Shown piece after piece: positions 1 through 9,462 of a stretch of 42,472 bases of DNA. Position 1 is the first letter of the stretch. Every line of letters starts with the position of its first letter. The notes beneath the pieces were generated by a model. It made no database searches. It had not been told where the DNA came from and saw only the letters and a list, made by a program, of their open reading frames with translations. The stretch spans positions 16,001-58,472 of the forward strand of contig NZ_AWQQ01000105.1 of NCBI RefSeq assembly GCF_002607855.1. The letters are read 5' to 3'. Source of the stretch: Desulforamulus profundi (GTDB lineage: Bacteria > Bacillota_B > Desulfotomaculia > Desulfotomaculales > Desulfotomaculaceae). Made by a program: the position numbers and the translations under genes.

Positions 1-483
1 CAAGTAAAGGTACAGGACGAAGTAGAAATCGTAGGTCTGAACGAAAAGCCCCGCAAGACCGTTGTAACCGGTGTGGAAATGTTCCGCAAACTGCTTGACT
101 ATGCTCAGGCCGGTGACAATATCGGAGCGCTGTTGCGCGGCGTAGACCGTAAAGAAATCGAGCGAGGCCAGGTACTGGCGAAGCCCGGCAGCATCAAGCC
201 CCACACCAAATACACCGCGGAAGTATACGTACTGACCAAAGAAGAAGGTGGACGTCACACCCCGTTCTTCAACGGCTATCGTCCCCAGTTCTACTTCCGT
301 ACCACCGACGTAACCGGCATCGTTCACCTGCCCGAAGGTGTGGAAATGGTTATGCCTGGTGACAACATTAAAGTTGACGTTGACCTGATCACCCCCATCG
401 CCATCGAAGAAGGCCTGCGCTTCGCCATCCGTGAAGGCGGCCGTACCGTAGGCGCCGGCGTTGTAACCGGTATCCGCGAATAA
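1..483 (+). CDS. tuf: Elongation factor Tu, C-terminal part (partial)
   Basis: Only the last 160 residues are in the window; the reading frame is open from base 1. EF-Tu is the GTPase that carries aminoacyl-tRNA to the ribosome. The visible part covers beta-barrel domains 2 and 3: it includes [17 protein letters not shown], the [11 protein letters not shown] stretch and the terminal [13 protein letters not shown] motif, all typical of bacterial EF-Tu. The GTP-binding domain lies upstream of the window. It precedes rpsJ, the usual Firmicute order (fusA-tuf-rpsJ). The identification is very secure. Confidence 0.98.
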   Translation, partial: QVKVQDEVEIVGLNEKPRKTVVTGVEMFRKLLDYAQAGDNIGALLRGVDRKEIERGQVLAKPGSIKPHTKYTAEVYVLTKEEGGRHTPFFNGYRPQFYFRTTDVTGIVHLPEGVEMVMPGDNIKVDVDLITPIAIEEGLRFAIREGGRTVGAGVVTGIRE

Positions 484-615
484 TTTCATTCAAATAGATT
501 TGTGTACGCTGTGCATCCTGCAGCGTGGCTAGCGATGAAGTGGAAGGTTGCTCGCACCCCGAGGTAATTTTCACGGAGCAGTCCGCACAATCGGACGAAG
601 GGAGAGTAAGACCAA
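484..615 (+). promoter_or_regulatory. tuf-rpsJ spacer with hairpin, possible S10-operon leader
   Basis: This 132-base spacer carries no gene. A 5-bp hairpin (GTCCG at 581-585, CGGAC at 592-596) sits directly in front of the rpsJ ribosome binding site (AGGGAG around 599-604). S10 operons are often autoregulated through their leader RNA. Whether this spacer does that is inference; no known leader family was recognised. Confidence 0.3.
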
Positions 616-924
616 ATGAAAAGCCAAAAAATCAGAATCAGGCTAAAGGCCTTTGATCATCAAATGCTTGACCAGTCTGCCACCAAGATTGTGGATACCG
701 CCAAGCGGACCGGTGCTCAGGTAGCAGGTCCCGTACCGCTGCCGACCGAGAAAAGCATTTACACCATTTTGCGTTCCCCCCACGTGAATAAAGACTCCCG
801 GGAACAGTTTGAAATGCGTGTGCATAAGCGTTTAATCGATATCCTTGAGCCCACCCCGAAAACTGTTGACGCTCTAATGCGCCTGGACCTGCCTGCCGGC
901 GTGGATATTGAAATAAAACTGTAG
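616..924 (+). CDS. rpsJ: 30S ribosomal protein uS10
   Basis: A 102-residue protein of the normal S10 length, starting [16 protein letters not shown] and ending in the usual GVDIEIKL. It carries the conserved GPVPLPT motif near residue 39 and the [14 protein letters not shown] loop. S10 is part of the 30S head and also serves as NusE in transcription antitermination. The ATG at 616 is preceded by a Shine-Dalgarno of GGGAG type. It is the first gene of the S10 operon, with an 80-base spacer before rplC. Confidence 0.98.
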   Translation: MKSQKIRIRLKAFDHQMLDQSATKIVDTAKRTGAQVAGPVPLPTEKSIYTILRSPHVNKDSREQFEMRVHKRLIDILEPTPKTVDALMRLDLPAGVDIEIKL

Positions 925-944
925 TTTGACCCCGAGAGTGTATG

Positions 945-976
945 TTAGAAGCCCTGGGGACCCCACGGGCTTCTAA
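945..976 (+). other. Hairpin between rpsJ and rplC
   Basis: A 10-bp perfect stem, TTAGAAGCCC (945-954) with GGGCTTCTAA (967-976), encloses the palindrome TGGGGACCCCA (955-965). No T-run follows, so it is not a classic intrinsic terminator. It lies 15 bases before the rplC Shine-Dalgarno. It may be an RNA-processing, stability or translational control element; the function is inference. Confidence 0.55.
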
Positions 977-1004
977 CCTCTGACTATAACAGGAGGTGTT
1001 TGCC

Positions 1005-1634
1005 ATGCCAAAAGGTATTCTTGGCAAAAAAGTGGGCATGACCCAAATTTTTAACGAAGCAGGCGTTGCCATCCCCGTGACTGTTGTGGAGGCCGGCCCC
1101 TGCTTGGTAGTGCAAAAGAGAAGTCCCGAGAACGACGGTTACAGCGCCGTTCAGCTGGGTTTTGGTGAGAAGCGTGAAAACCTGCTCAACAAGCCCACCA
1201 AAGGTCACCTGGCCAAGGCCGGTGTGCGTCCGGTGCGTTTTTTACGGGAACTCAAGGTAGAAAATCTTGATGAATATCAAGTCGGTCAAGAAATTAAAGC
1301 GGACATCTTTGCCGAAGGCGAAAAGGTGGACGTTGTAGGAACTTCCAAGGGTAAAGGTTTTGCCGGTGGCATCAAACGTCACAATTTCCACCGTGGACCC
1401 ATGGCTCATGGTTCCAAGTATCACCGTCGGCCCGGTTCCTCCGCAGCCAAAGGCCCGGCTCGAACCTTTAAAGGCAGAAAACTTCCCGGCCACATGGGTG
1501 TTGAACGGGTAACCGTACAAAACCTGCAGATTGTTAAAGTGGACCCTGAACGTAATTTACTTGCCATCAAAGGTGCAGTGCCCGGTCCACGGGGCGGCCT
1601 GTTACTGGTTAAAAACAGCGTCAAGGCCAAGTAG
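1005..1634 (+). CDS. rplC: 50S ribosomal protein uL3
   Basis: A 209-residue protein beginning [16 protein letters not shown], the universal L3 N-terminus. The [17 protein letters not shown] and [15 protein letters not shown] stretches are the conserved extension that reaches the peptidyl-transferase centre. The chosen ATG at 1005 has AGGAGG at 991-996 with an 8-base gap; an in-frame GTG at 996 overlaps that site and is rejected. L3 is an early assembly protein of the 50S subunit. Confidence 0.98.
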   Translation: MPKGILGKKVGMTQIFNEAGVAIPVTVVEAGPCLVVQKRSPENDGYSAVQLGFGEKRENLLNKPTKGHLAKAGVRPVRFLRELKVENLDEYQVGQEIKADIFAEGEKVDVVGTSKGKGFAGGIKRHNFHRGPMAHGSKYHRRPGSSAAKGPARTFKGRKLPGHMGVERVTVQNLQIVKVDPERNLLAIKGAVPGPRGGLLLVKNSVKAK

Positions 1635-1665
1635 CGGTGGCGCAGCGAAAGGAGGACTGTGAAGA

Positions 1666-2285
1666 ATGCCTAAAGTAGCTTTATATAACATCAACGGCGA
1701 ACAGGTGGGCGAAGTGGAGCTGAAGGACGAAGTGTTCGGCATTGAGCCCCACGAGTCTGTCCTGCATGATGCCGTAACCATGCAGCTTGCCAACCAACGG
1801 CAAGGGACTCATGATACCAAAACCAGAGCGGAAGTGCGCGGCGGCGGACGCAAACCCTGGCGCCAAAAGGGCACCGGTCGTGCACGGGCAGGTAGCACCA
1901 GATCCCCCATCTGGCGTAAGGGTGGTATCGTCTTCGGACCCCATCCCCGTGATTACGCCTATGCCCTGCCCAAGAAAGTACGTCGCCTGGCCCTTAAATC
2001 GGCCCTTTCCAGCAAGGTTCTGGATCAAAACATTATCGTACTGGATCAACTCATCATGATGCTCCCAAGACCAAAGACATGGTCCGCATCCTGAACAACC
2101 TCAATGCAGAAAAGGCCCTGGTTGTAACCGCCCAGCGGGACGCCAACGTTGAAAAATCCGCCCGCAACATTGAGGGAGTGAAGCCCTTAAAGGCTGAAGG
2201 TGTTAATGTTTACGACCTGTTGAAATACACCAAGCTGGTTATCACCAAAGACGCCGTTGCTAAGATTGAGGAGGTGCTGGCGTAA
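1666..2285 (+). CDS. rplD: 50S ribosomal protein uL4 (single-base deletion near 2053)
   Basis: The protein starts [19 protein letters not shown] and carries the L4 core [20 protein letters not shown] at about residues 61-80. The frame breaks near 2050-2055: upstream it reads LDQL, and the -1 frame then continues with [13 protein letters not shown] to the natural end [11 protein letters not shown]. Adding one base restores 206 residues, the normal L4 length. The break is read as a sequence error. The stop (TAA 2283-2285) overlaps the rplW ATG by one base, implying translational coupling. Confidence 0.93.
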
Positions 2286-2571
2286 TGAAAAATCCGCGCG
2301 ACATCCTCATCAAGCCGGTGGTTACCGAAAAAGTACCGGTTTATTAGCAGAGAACAAGTACACCTTCATCGTAGATTTGAATGCTAACAAAACCGAAATC
2401 AAGAAGGCTGTTGAGGACATCTTTAAGGTCAAGGTAGAAAAGGTAAATACCATGCGGGTGAAGGGCAAACTGAAGCGTGTTCGTCAATTCACCGGCAGAA
2501 CCCCTGACCGTAAAAAAGCCATTGTTACCTTAAAAGAGGGCGACAAGATCGAGATCTTTGAAGGACTGTAA
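2285..2571 (+). CDS. rplW: 50S ribosomal protein uL23 (deletion in A-run at 2328-2332)
   Basis: The true start is the ATG at 2285: [16 protein letters not shown] is the conserved L23 N-terminus. The frame fails at a run of five A (2328-2332). One more A gives [20 protein letters not shown] and a 95-residue protein of standard length, ending in KIEIFEGL. L23 sits at the exit-tunnel mouth and docks trigger factor and SRP. The broken frame is most likely a homopolymer undercall. Confidence 0.94.
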
Positions 2572-2585
2572 GGAGGGAAGCCCAG

Positions 2586-3413
2586 GTGGCAGTAAAAAAT
2601 TACAAACCTACCTCACCTGGCCGCCGGTTTGTTACCGTCTCCGACTTTAGCGAGATCACCAAGACTGAACCTGAAAAATCTCTGCTGGAGCCTCTAAAGA
2701 AGACCGGAGGACGCAACGCCCAGGGCCGGCTGACCGTTCGGCACCAGGGTGGTGGCCACAAGCGGATGTTCCGCATTATTGATTTCAAGCGCAACAAGGA
2801 CGGTATCCCCGCCAAGGTTGCAGCCATTGAATATGATCCCAACCGTTCCGCCCGTATTGCCCTGCTGCACTACGCAGACGGTGAGAAACGCTACATTCTG
2901 GCCCCCGTGGGCCTGACCGTGGGCATGACCGTAGAATCCGGAGCGGAAGCCGACATTAAAGTGGGTAACAACTTACCCCTGCGCAACATTCCCGTCGGTA
3001 CCATGCTGCACAACATTGAACTGTATCCCGGAGCCGGTGCTCAAATGGTCCGCTCTGCCGGTGCCGCAGCCCAGCTGATGGCAAAGGAAGGCAAATACGC
3101 CAACCTGCGTCTGCCCTCCGGTGAAATGCGCCTGGTGCTGCAGGAATGCCGGGCCACCATTGGCCAGGTAGGCAACCTGGAACACGAAAACATCACCATC
3201 GGTAAAGCCGGTCGCTCCCGTCACCTGGGGATCAGACCCACCGTTCGCGGTAAAGTGATGAACCCCGTTGACCACCCGCACGGCGGTGGTGAAGGCCGTA
3301 ACCCCATCGGTCGCAACCCATCCACTCCCTGGGGTAAACTGGCAATGGGCGTTAAGACCCGTGGCAACAAGAAGAGCGATCGCATGATCGTAAAACGTCG
3401 CAATAAAAAGTAA
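2586..3413 (+). CDS. rplB: 50S ribosomal protein uL2
   Basis: A 275-residue protein, full length for L2. It starts at GTG 2586 ([15 protein letters not shown]) behind the Shine-Dalgarno AGGAGGG. The [14 protein letters not shown] motif (about 47-60) and the C-terminal [11 protein letters not shown] region are conserved. The histidine-bearing [13 protein letters not shown] loop (about 226-238) lies near the peptidyl-transferase centre. No disruption is seen. Confidence 0.98.
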   Translation: MAVKNYKPTSPGRRFVTVSDFSEITKTEPEKSLLEPLKKTGGRNAQGRLTVRHQGGGHKRMFRIIDFKRNKDGIPAKVAAIEYDPNRSARIALLHYADGEKRYILAPVGLTVGMTVESGAEADIKVGNNLPLRNIPVGTMLHNIELYPGAGAQMVRSAGAAAQLMAKEGKYANLRLPSGEMRLVLQECRATIGQVGNLEHENITIGKAGRSRHLGIRPTVRGKVMNPVDHPHGGGEGRNPIGRNPSTPWGKLAMGVKTRGNKKSDRMIVKRRNKK

Positions 3414-3487
3414 GTCAGAGTAGGGGCTGCAACACACCCGGCCCCGTGAGTATGGACTATGAGCATGATCCCGGAAGGAGGTTCATA

Positions 3488-3772
3488 ATGACTCGTTCTC
3501 TTAAAAAAGGACCGTTTATCGACGATCACCTTTTGAAAAAAGTTGAACAGATGAATGAGAAGGGCGAAAAGAGGGTTATTAAAACCTGGTCCCGCCGTTC
3601 CACCATCTTCCCGCAGATGATCGGCCACACCATCGCTGTTTATGATGGCCGCAAGCATATCCCGGTTTATGTAACTGAAGATATGGTCGGACACAAACTG
3701 GGTGAATTCGCACCCACCCGAGCATACAGGGGCCACGGTGGCCACACCGAGCGGTCCACTGCGCTTAAGTAA
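3488..3772 (+). CDS. rpsS: 30S ribosomal protein uS19
   Basis: A 94-residue protein beginning [18 protein letters not shown], the S19 signature. The ATG at 3488 has GGAGG at 3477-3481; an upstream in-frame start at 3446 would add 14 unrelated residues before that site and is rejected. S19 forms the 30S head with S13. The C-terminal [13 protein letters not shown] is typical. Confidence 0.97.
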   Translation: MTRSLKKGPFIDDHLLKKVEQMNEKGEKRVIKTWSRRSTIFPQMIGHTIAVYDGRKHIPVYVTEDMVGHKLGEFAPTRAYRGHGGHTERSTALK

Positions 3773-3792
3773 CCACAAGAGGGGGCTAAACG

Positions 3793-4134
3793 ATGGAAGC
3801 GAGAGCAATCGCCAAATTTATCCGCGTATCCCCGCGTAAAGCCCGCATGGTAGTGGATTTAGTCCGGGGCAAAAAATTGGAAGAGGCCTTAGCCATTCTG
3901 CGCTATACTCCCAATAAAGCTGCCGCCGCTGTGACCAAGGTGGTCAAATCTGCTGCTGCTAACGCGGAACACAACTATGAAATGGATAAAGAGGAACTTG
4001 TAATATCCCAAATTTTCGTAGATCAGGGTCCCAGCCTGAAGCGTGTGATGCCCAGAGCCATGGGGCGTGCGGATATTATCAAAAGAAAAACCAGCCACAT
4101 TACAGTCGTGGTGTCGGATAAAAAGGAGGGATAA
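3793..4134 (+). CDS. rplV: 50S ribosomal protein uL22
   Basis: A 113-residue protein, starting [27 protein letters not shown], the conserved L22 N-terminus. The [24 protein letters not shown] tail forms the beta-hairpin that lines the exit tunnel and touches the macrolide site. The ATG at 3793 follows GAGGGGG. The stop at 4134 is 4 bases before the rpsC start. Confidence 0.97.
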   Translation: MEARAIAKFIRVSPRKARMVVDLVRGKKLEEALAILRYTPNKAAAAVTKVVKSAAANAEHNYEMDKEELVISQIFVDQGPSLKRVMPRAMGRADIIKRKTSHITVVVSDKKEG

Positions 4135-4138
4135 GTGC

Positions 4139-4804
4139 GTGGGCCAGAAGGTTAACCCCAAGGGTTTGCGTATTGGCATTATTAAAGACTGGGAAGGTAA
4201 ATGGTTTGCTGATAAGCGCAATTACTCCAATTTACTGATCGAAGACGTAAAAATTCGCGAGTTTATCAAGCGCAAGCTTTATCAGGCCGGTATCTCCAAA
4301 ACCCAAATTGAACGTGCCGCCAACCGGGTCAAGATTTCCATTCACACTGCCAAGCCGGGCATCGTTATCGGCCGCGGCGGCGCTGAAGTAGAAGCCTTAA
4401 GAAAAGAACTGGAAAAAATGACCGGCAAGCAGGTTCATGTAAATATCGTAGAGATCAAGACCCCGGAAACAGACGCTCAACTGGTGGCAGAAAACATCGC
4501 CTCCCAGCTGGAAAAGCGGATTGCTTTCCGCCGCGCCATGAAGCAAACCGTACAGCGTTCCCTGAGACTGGGTGCCAAGGGCATTAAAATTGCCTGCAGC
4601 GGACGTCTGGCCGGTGCTGAAATTGCCCGTACCGAGTGGTACAGCGAAGGCAAGGTACCCCTTCACACCCTGCGTGCTGACATTGACTATGGTTTTGCCG
4701 AAGCCAACACAACTTACGGTAAAATTGGCGTAAAAGTATGGATCTATAAAGGAGAAGTTTTGCCGGAAGCGAAAAAACCCGCAGCCGGTCAAGGAGGCGA
4801 GTAA
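4139..4804 (+). CDS. rpsC: 30S ribosomal protein uS3
   Basis: A 221-residue protein starting at GTG 4139 ([20 protein letters not shown]), behind the Shine-Dalgarno AAGGAGGG with an 8-base gap. The KH domain with the [19 protein letters not shown] loop is visible near residues 75-95. The C-terminal [17 protein letters not shown] is the S3 signature. S3 lies at the mRNA entry channel and has helicase activity together with S4 and S5. It overlaps no neighbour. Confidence 0.97.
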   Translation: MGQKVNPKGLRIGIIKDWEGKWFADKRNYSNLLIEDVKIREFIKRKLYQAGISKTQIERAANRVKISIHTAKPGIVIGRGGAEVEALRKELEKMTGKQVHVNIVEIKTPETDAQLVAENIASQLEKRIAFRRAMKQTVQRSLRLGAKGIKIACSGRLAGAEIARTEWYSEGKVPLHTLRADIDYGFAEANTTYGKIGVKVWIYKGEVLPEAKKPAAGQGGE

Positions 4805-4807
4805 CCG

Positions 4808-5242
4808 ATGCTTATTCCGAAAAGGGTTAAATACCGCAAGCAGCACCGTCCCCGTGGCAACGGCGGCGTTACCAAAGGCGGCGGAGAGGTAAGCTTCGGC
4901 GAATACGGAATCCAGGCCCTGGAGGCCGGTTGGATTACGAACCGTCAAATCGAAGCTGCTCGTATTGCCATGACCCGTTATATTAAACGTGGTGGTAAAG
5001 TATGGATTCGCATCTTCCCGGATAGGCCGATCACACAGAAACCGGCTGAAACCCGTATGGGTTCCGGTAAAGGTGCTCCAGAGCACTGGGTAGCCATTGT
5101 AAAGCCTGGTCGTGTTATGTTTGAAGTTGCCGGCGTTCCCGAGGCAACTGCCCGTGAAGCGATGAGACTGGCCATGCACAAACTGCCCGTGAAGTGCAAG
5201 TTCGTAAAACGCGGGGAAGTAGGTGAAGCCAATGAAAGTTAA
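4808..5242 (+). CDS. rplP: 50S ribosomal protein uL16
   Basis: A 144-residue protein, the usual L16 length, starting [19 protein letters not shown]. The [20 protein letters not shown] motif near residues 78-97 contacts the A-site region of 23S rRNA. The ATG is 3 bases after the rpsC stop. Its last 11 bases overlap the start of rpmC, which is common in this operon and suggests translational coupling. Confidence 0.97.
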   Translation: MLIPKRVKYRKQHRPRGNGGVTKGGGEVSFGEYGIQALEAGWITNRQIEAARIAMTRYIKRGGKVWIRIFPDRPITQKPAETRMGSGKGAPEHWVAIVKPGRVMFEVAGVPEATAREAMRLAMHKLPVKCKFVKRGEVGEANES

Positions 5243-5429
5243 GGAATTCAGAGATCTCACTGATGCCGAATTGGCTAAGAGGTTAGATGACTCCAAAGAC
5301 GAGCTCTTTAAACTGAGATTTCAGTTGGCCACCGGACAATTGGATAACCCCATGAAGATTAAAGAATGCAAACGGAAGATTGCCCGTTTAAAAACCGTAG
5401 AGACCGAAAGAAAACTGGGCATTCGCTAA
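5232..5429 (+). CDS. rpmC: 50S ribosomal protein uL29
   Basis: A 65-residue protein starting [18 protein letters not shown], the L29 signature; it is a small all-helical protein at the tunnel exit. The ATG at 5232 lies inside the end of rplP (stop at 5242). A GTG 9 bases upstream is in frame but would add three non-conserved residues. The GGGGAAG at 5211-5217 is the likely Shine-Dalgarno. Confidence 0.96.
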   Translation: MKVKEFRDLTDAELAKRLDDSKDELFKLRFQLATGQLDNPMKIKECKRKIARLKTVETERKLGIR

Positions 5430-5471
5430 GCAGCAATCTGGTAAATTGTCATCGACCAGGAAGGAGGTACG

Positions 5472-5741
5472 ATGGTGGAAGAGCAGCGTAACATGCGCAA
5501 AGTTCGTCAGGGTAGAGTGGTTAGCGACAAAATGGATAAAACCATTGTTGTGGCTGTAGAAGACCGTGTACGTCACCCGCTGTACAACCGCACCATTCGT
5601 CAAACGAAGAAATTCAAGGCCCATGATGAGGAAAACAGCTGCCGTATCGGCGATACTGTTCGTATCATGGAAACCCGCCCGCTGTCCAAGGATAAGCGCT
5701 GGCGTGTGATTGAAATCCTGGAACGGGCCGAACAACTGTAA
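5472..5741 (+). CDS. rpsQ: 30S ribosomal protein uS17
   Basis: An 89-residue OB-fold protein: [25 protein letters not shown] is the S17 signature, and [28 protein letters not shown] follows. The ATG at 5472 lies after AAGGAGG (5461-5467). S17 binds 16S rRNA early in 30S assembly. Confidence 0.97.
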   Translation: MVEEQRNMRKVRQGRVVSDKMDKTIVVAVEDRVRHPLYNRTIRQTKKFKAHDEENSCRIGDTVRIMETRPLSKDKRWRVIEILERAEQL

Positions 5742-5780
5742 GGTTTTGGCTTATACCGGGCACGAAGGGAGGTCAATTCC

Positions 5781-6148
5781 GTGATTCAAGTTCAAACGAT
5801 CTTGAAAGCTGCTGATAACACAGGGGCCCGTAAACTGATGTGCATCCGCGTTCTGGGTGGATCCCTGCGTCGTTATGCCAGCGTTGGAGATATTATTGTC
5901 GCTTCTGTTAAGGAAGCTACACCCGGCGGCGTTGTTAAAAAAGGTGATGTTGTAAAGTGTGTAATTGTGCGCACCAACAAAGAAGTTCGCCGTCCGGACG
6001 TTCCTACATCAAGTTTGATGAGAACGCAGCTGTCATCATTAAAGACGATAAAACCCCCAGGGGTACACGTATCTTTGGACCTGTGGCCCGGGAGTTGCGT
6101 GAAAAAGACTTCATGAAAATCGTTTCACTTGCACCCGAAGTTATCTAG
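5781..6148 (+). CDS. rplN: 50S ribosomal protein uL14 (single-base deletion near 6000)
   Basis: It starts at GTG 5781 ([27 protein letters not shown]), behind GGGAGG. After RRPD the frame shifts; one added G gives [21 protein letters not shown] and a normal end [12 protein letters not shown]. The restored protein has 122 residues, exactly the usual L14 length. L14 lies at the subunit interface. The break is read as a sequence error because L14 is essential and nearly invariant. Confidence 0.94.
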
Positions 6149-6160
6149 TCGGACTCAAGC

Positions 6161-6227
6161 AAGAGGTAAGAGTGGTAGGAGAGTAAATCGATCCAACCTC
6201 TAACTTCCCATCTCTCACCTCTCAAAC
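6161..6227 (+). repeat. Heptamer repeat hairpin between rplN and rplX
   Basis: The left arm reads AGAGGTA/AGAGTGG/TAGGAGA (6162-6182); the right arm reads AACCTCT/AACTTCC/CATCTCT/CACCTCT (6195-6222). Both step in sevens. The right arm is roughly the reverse complement of the left, so the transcript could form an imperfect hairpin inside a ribosomal operon. Related purine-rich heptamers recur at 27450-27480. Confidence 0.6.
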
Positions 6228-6245
6228 AGGAGGTGTATGTACTAC

Positions 6246-6566
6246 ATGCCGAAAGTTCACGTTCGTAAGGGCGATACTGTCATGGTGATCACCGGTAAAA
6301 GCGCCGGCCAGAAGGGTAAAGTGGTATCCGTTGAACCGGCCAAAAGCCGTGTGATTGTGGAAGGCGTAAACATTGTCAAGCGTCACCAAAAGGCCACTCC
6401 CCAGATGCCTCAGGGAGGCATTACGGAAAAAGAGGCCCCCATCCATAGCTCGAACGTTATGCTGTACTGCTCCAAATGCAACAAGCCCACCAGAATCCAA
6501 AAGAAAGTTCTGGGCAACGGCAACAAAGAGCGGGTTTGCAAGCATTGCGGAGAAACACTCAGCTAA
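6246..6566 (+). CDS. rplX: 50S ribosomal protein uL24
   Basis: A 106-residue protein starting [26 protein letters not shown], with the KOW fold typical of L24. The [19 protein letters not shown] end carries a CxxC pair that matches YCSKCNKP upstream, forming a possible zinc ribbon. The ATG at 6246 is preferred; the in-frame ATG at 6237 lies only 3 bases from AGGAGG (6228-6233). L24 is an assembly initiator of the 50S subunit. Confidence 0.95.
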   Translation: MPKVHVRKGDTVMVITGKSAGQKGKVVSVEPAKSRVIVEGVNIVKRHQKATPQMPQGGITEKEAPIHSSNVMLYCSKCNKPTRIQKKVLGNGNKERVCKHCGETLS

Positions 6567-6593
6567 CAGGAGCGTCGGAAAGGAGGAGAACAC

Positions 6594-7139
6594 GTGGCAA
6601 GGCTAAAGGATAAATACCTGAATGAAGTTGTACCGGCTTTAATGCAAAAGTTCGGTTACAAGAATATAATGCAGGTACCTAAAGTGGAAAAAGTGATTAT
6701 CAACGTTGGACTGGGCGAAGCCATTCAAAACAGCAAAGCCATTGATGCAGCTGTTGGCGATTTAATGACCATTACCGGTCAGCGTCCCATTACCACCAAA
6801 GCCAAGAAGTCCATTGCTGCCTTTAAACTCCGTGCAGGCATGACCATTGGCGCTAAAGTGACCCTGCGCGGCCAGCGGATGTACCAGTTTGTTGACAAAC
6901 TGTTCAACGTTGCGCTGCCCCGGGTAAGAGATTTCCGTGGTGTATCCGACAAATCCTTTGACGGCCGTGGCAACTACACCCTGGGCCTGAAGGAACAGCT
7001 AATTTTCCCGGAAATCGAATACGATAAAATTGATAAAGTGCGGGGCATGGACATTACCTTTGTCACCACCGCCAAAACTGACGAAGAAGCCAGAGAGCTG
7101 CTTAGACTGATGGGCATGCCCTTTGTTAAAGCAAGCTAA
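6594..7139 (+). CDS. rplE: 50S ribosomal protein uL5
   Basis: A 181-residue protein of the normal L5 length, from GTG 6594 ([24 protein letters not shown]), behind AAGGAGG. The motifs [30 protein letters not shown] and [18 protein letters not shown] are conserved. L5 binds 5S rRNA and contacts P-site tRNA. Confidence 0.98.
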   Translation: MARLKDKYLNEVVPALMQKFGYKNIMQVPKVEKVIINVGLGEAIQNSKAIDAAVGDLMTITGQRPITTKAKKSIAAFKLRAGMTIGAKVTLRGQRMYQFVDKLFNVALPRVRDFRGVSDKSFDGRGNYTLGLKEQLIFPEIEYDKIDKVRGMDITFVTTAKTDEEARELLRLMGMPFVKAS

Positions 7140-7163
7140 ACTTCCGGTAAAGGAGGGTAATCG

Positions 7164-7349
7164 ATGGCAAAAAAATCAATGATCAACAAGGCAAACAGAC
7201 CACAGAAATTCACAGTACGCGCCCATAATCGCTGCAAACTGTGTGGTCGGCCCCACGGATATATGAGAAAGTTTGGCATTTGCCGAATCTGCTTCCGTGA
7301 ACTTTCCTATCGTGGAGAGATTCCTGGAGTAAAGAAAGCCAGCTGGTAA
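7164..7349 (+). CDS. rpsN: 30S ribosomal protein uS14, zinc-binding type Z
   Basis: A 61-residue protein with two CxxC pairs (CKLCGRPHG and CRICF), the zinc-binding short form of S14 common in Gram-positives and thermophiles. It starts [16 protein letters not shown] at ATG 7164, behind AAAGGAGGG. The zinc-free long form is absent here. S14 is a late assembly protein of the 30S head. Confidence 0.97.
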   Translation: MAKKSMINKANRPQKFTVRAHNRCKLCGRPHGYMRKFGICRICFRELSYRGEIPGVKKASW

Positions 7350-7370
7350 TCAGGAAGGAGGTTGCATCAC

Positions 7371-7769
7371 ATGGTCATGACCGATCCCATTGCGGATTTC
7401 TTAACAAGAATTCGCAATGCTAACACTGTTTACCATGATAAAGTAGAAGCCCCGGCCTCCAACGTAAAAAAGGCTATTGCTGAAATCCTGAAGCAAGAGG
7501 GCTACATCAAAGAATACGAAACTGTGGAAGATGGTAAACAAGGTATAATCAGACTTTATCTGAAATATGGCAGCAATAAGCAGCGCGTGATCACCGGGCT
7601 GAAGAGAATCTCCAAACCCGGGCTGCGGGTGTACGCCAAGAAAGACCAGATCCCCAAGGTATTGGGCGGACTGGGTATCGCAATCGTCTCTACTTCACAA
7701 GGAATTATGACCGACAAACAAGCGCGCCAGTCCGGCCTGGGCGGCGAGGTTGTTTGCTACGTCTGGTAG
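7371..7769 (+). CDS. rpsH: 30S ribosomal protein uS8
   Basis: A 132-residue protein: [18 protein letters not shown] at the N-terminus and the S8 signature [26 protein letters not shown] at the C-terminus. The ATG at 7371 lies 9 bases after AAGGAGG (7355-7361); the ATG at 7377 is a close alternative. S8 binds the central domain of 16S rRNA and represses the spc operon in E. coli. Confidence 0.97.
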   Translation: MVMTDPIADFLTRIRNANTVYHDKVEAPASNVKKAIAEILKQEGYIKEYETVEDGKQGIIRLYLKYGSNKQRVITGLKRISKPGLRVYAKKDQIPKVLGGLGIAIVSTSQGIMTDKQARQSGLGGEVVCYVW

Positions 7770-7793
7770 CGTTCGTAACAGGAGGTGTGATAG

Positions 7794-8342
7794 ATGTCCA
7801 GGATTGGTAAAAAGCCCATTCCGGTACCGCAGGGGGTTGACATTCAGATTGACGGCAACCTGATCAAAGTAAAAGGCCCCAACGGTCAACTGGAGCGGGA
7901 AGTCCACCGGGATATGATTATTAAACTGGAAGAAGGCAATCTGGTGGTTGAGCGCCCCAGCGATGCGAAGCCCCACCGGTCTTTACACGGTCTGACCCGC
8001 ACCCTGTTAAGCAATATGGTGGAAGGCGTCACCAAAGGCTTCCAGCGCAATCTGGAACTGGTCGGCGTCGGTTACCGTGCTGCCAAGCAAGGGAATAAGC
8101 TGGTATTGACCGTCGGTTATTCTCACCCGGTAGAAATTGAACCCCCGGCAGGAATCGATATCGAAGTGACGGCTCCCACTAAAATCGCTGTCAAAGGCTC
8201 CGACAAGCAAGCAGTGGGCCAACTGGCAGCCAACATTCGTGCCGTACGCGAGCCCGAACCCTACAAAGGCAAGGGGATCAAATACGAAGGCGAAGTGATC
8301 CGCCGCAAGGCCGGTAAAGCTGGCGGTAAAGGTAAGAAATAG
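7794..8342 (+). CDS. rplF: 50S ribosomal protein uL6
   Basis: A 182-residue protein starting [19 protein letters not shown]. It has two repeated L6 domains; the C-terminal [22 protein letters not shown] is the family signature. The ATG at 7794 lies behind AGGAGGTG. L6 sits near the factor-binding site, close to the sarcin-ricin loop. Confidence 0.98.
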   Translation: MSRIGKKPIPVPQGVDIQIDGNLIKVKGPNGQLEREVHRDMIIKLEEGNLVVERPSDAKPHRSLHGLTRTLLSNMVEGVTKGFQRNLELVGVGYRAAKQGNKLVLTVGYSHPVEIEPPAGIDIEVTAPTKIAVKGSDKQAVGQLAANIRAVREPEPYKGKGIKYEGEVIRRKAGKAGGKGKK

Positions 8343-8360
8343 GGAAGGAGTTGAACTCGG

Positions 8361-8728
8361 TTGCTTACCAAAATTGACCGTAAAGCGATACGTGCAAAGC
8401 GTCGTCGCAGAGTACGGAATAAGATTGTGGGCACTGCGCAAAGACCGCGTCTTAACGTATTCCGCAGCCTGAACAATATCTACGCCCAACTCATCAACGA
8501 TGAAACTGGCGTGACCGTGGTTGCCGCTTCAACCCTATCGCCGGAATTAAAGGATCAGGTGAAAAACGGTGGCAACGTTGAGGCTGCCAAGGCTGTAGGA
8601 ATTTAGTCGGCAAACTGGCCCTGGAAAAGGGCATTAAAGAAGTGGTGTTTGACCGTGCAGGCTACCTGTACCACGGTCGTGTAAAAGCTCTGGCGGAAGG
8701 TGCCAGAGAAGCAGGGTTGGACTTCTAG
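8361..8728 (+). CDS. rplR: 50S ribosomal protein uL18 (deletion near 8604)
   Basis: It starts at TTG 8361 ([22 protein letters not shown]) with AAGGAG 10 bases before. After EAAKAVGI the frame is lost in a T-run at about 8602-8604. One added base gives [27 protein letters not shown] to the stop at 8728. The restored length is 122 residues, right for L18. L18 carries 5S rRNA into the 50S subunit. Confidence 0.93.
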
Positions 8729-8759
8729 TCTGTTTGACAAAGGAGGGAAGCAACGACTC

Positions 8760-9258
8760 ATGCGAGAATTGATGCCAGCAAGTTAGAACTGACCGAAAAG
8801 GTTGTGTATATAAACCGTGTTGCCAAAGTTGTAAAGGGTGGTCGGCGTTTTAGCTTCTCCGCTCTGGTGGTTGTCGGCGACGGCAACGGCCACGTTGGCG
8901 CCGGTTTAGGCAAAGCTTCTGAGGTTCCCGAAGCTATTCGCAAGGGAATCGAAGACGCCAAGAAAAACATGATAAAAGTACCCTTAAACGGTACCACCAT
9001 TACCCACCAAGTACATGGTCGTTTCGGGGCAGGTAAAGTCCTGATGAAGCCTGCCGCCAAAGGTACCGGTGTCATTGCCGGCGGTCCTGTGCGTGCGATC
9101 CTGGAACTGGCAGGGGTAAGGGACATCTTAACCAAGTCCTTAGCTCCAACAACGCCAATAACATGGTTAGCGCCACCATGGAGGGACTTAAACTGCTTAA
9201 GACCCCAGAGGAAGTGGCCCGTTTACGCGGCAAGACCGTGGAAGAATTGTTAGGTTAG
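8760..9258 (+). CDS. rpsE: 30S ribosomal protein uS5 (two deletions, near 8762 and 9145)
   Basis: Two single-base losses are seen. At the start, ATG 8760-8762 is followed by CGAGAATTGAT, and one more G gives the expected [28 protein letters not shown]. Near 9145, adding a G gives [23 protein letters not shown], ending GKTVEELLG at 9258. The restored protein has 166 residues, the usual S5 length. The [19 protein letters not shown] dsRNA-binding motif is intact. S5 contributes to decoding accuracy. Confidence 0.92.
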
Positions 9259-9269
9259 GGGGACGGACA

Positions 9270-9448
9270 ATGGCCAAGCTGAAAATTACGCTGGTTCGCA
9301 GTCTTATCGGCAGGCCTGAGGCACAGCGGAAAGTTGTCCGCGCCCTTGGCTTGGGTAAGACCAATAGTGTAGTCGAACATCAGGATATACCCAGATACGG
9401 GGAATGATCAATAAAGTTGCTCACCTGGTCAAGGTTGAGGAAGCCTAA
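9270..9448 (+). CDS. rpmD: 50S ribosomal protein uL30 (deletion in C-run at 9390-9392)
   Basis: [21 protein letters not shown] is the L30 N-terminus. After VVEHQDIP one C is missing; adding it gives [18 protein letters not shown] and a 59-residue protein of standard length. The ATG at 9270 follows AGGGGGA closely. The gene is too short and broken to stand out as an open frame, but the position between rpsE and rplO and the sequence leave little doubt. Confidence 0.93.
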
Positions 9449-9462
9449 AGGAGGTGTACCGG

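Noticed and set aside
638..1072. Long antisense frames in the ribosomal cluster and arg genes
   Set aside because: They are shadows of the real genes, have no Shine-Dalgarno or family motif, and share the codon-position pattern of the sense gene.
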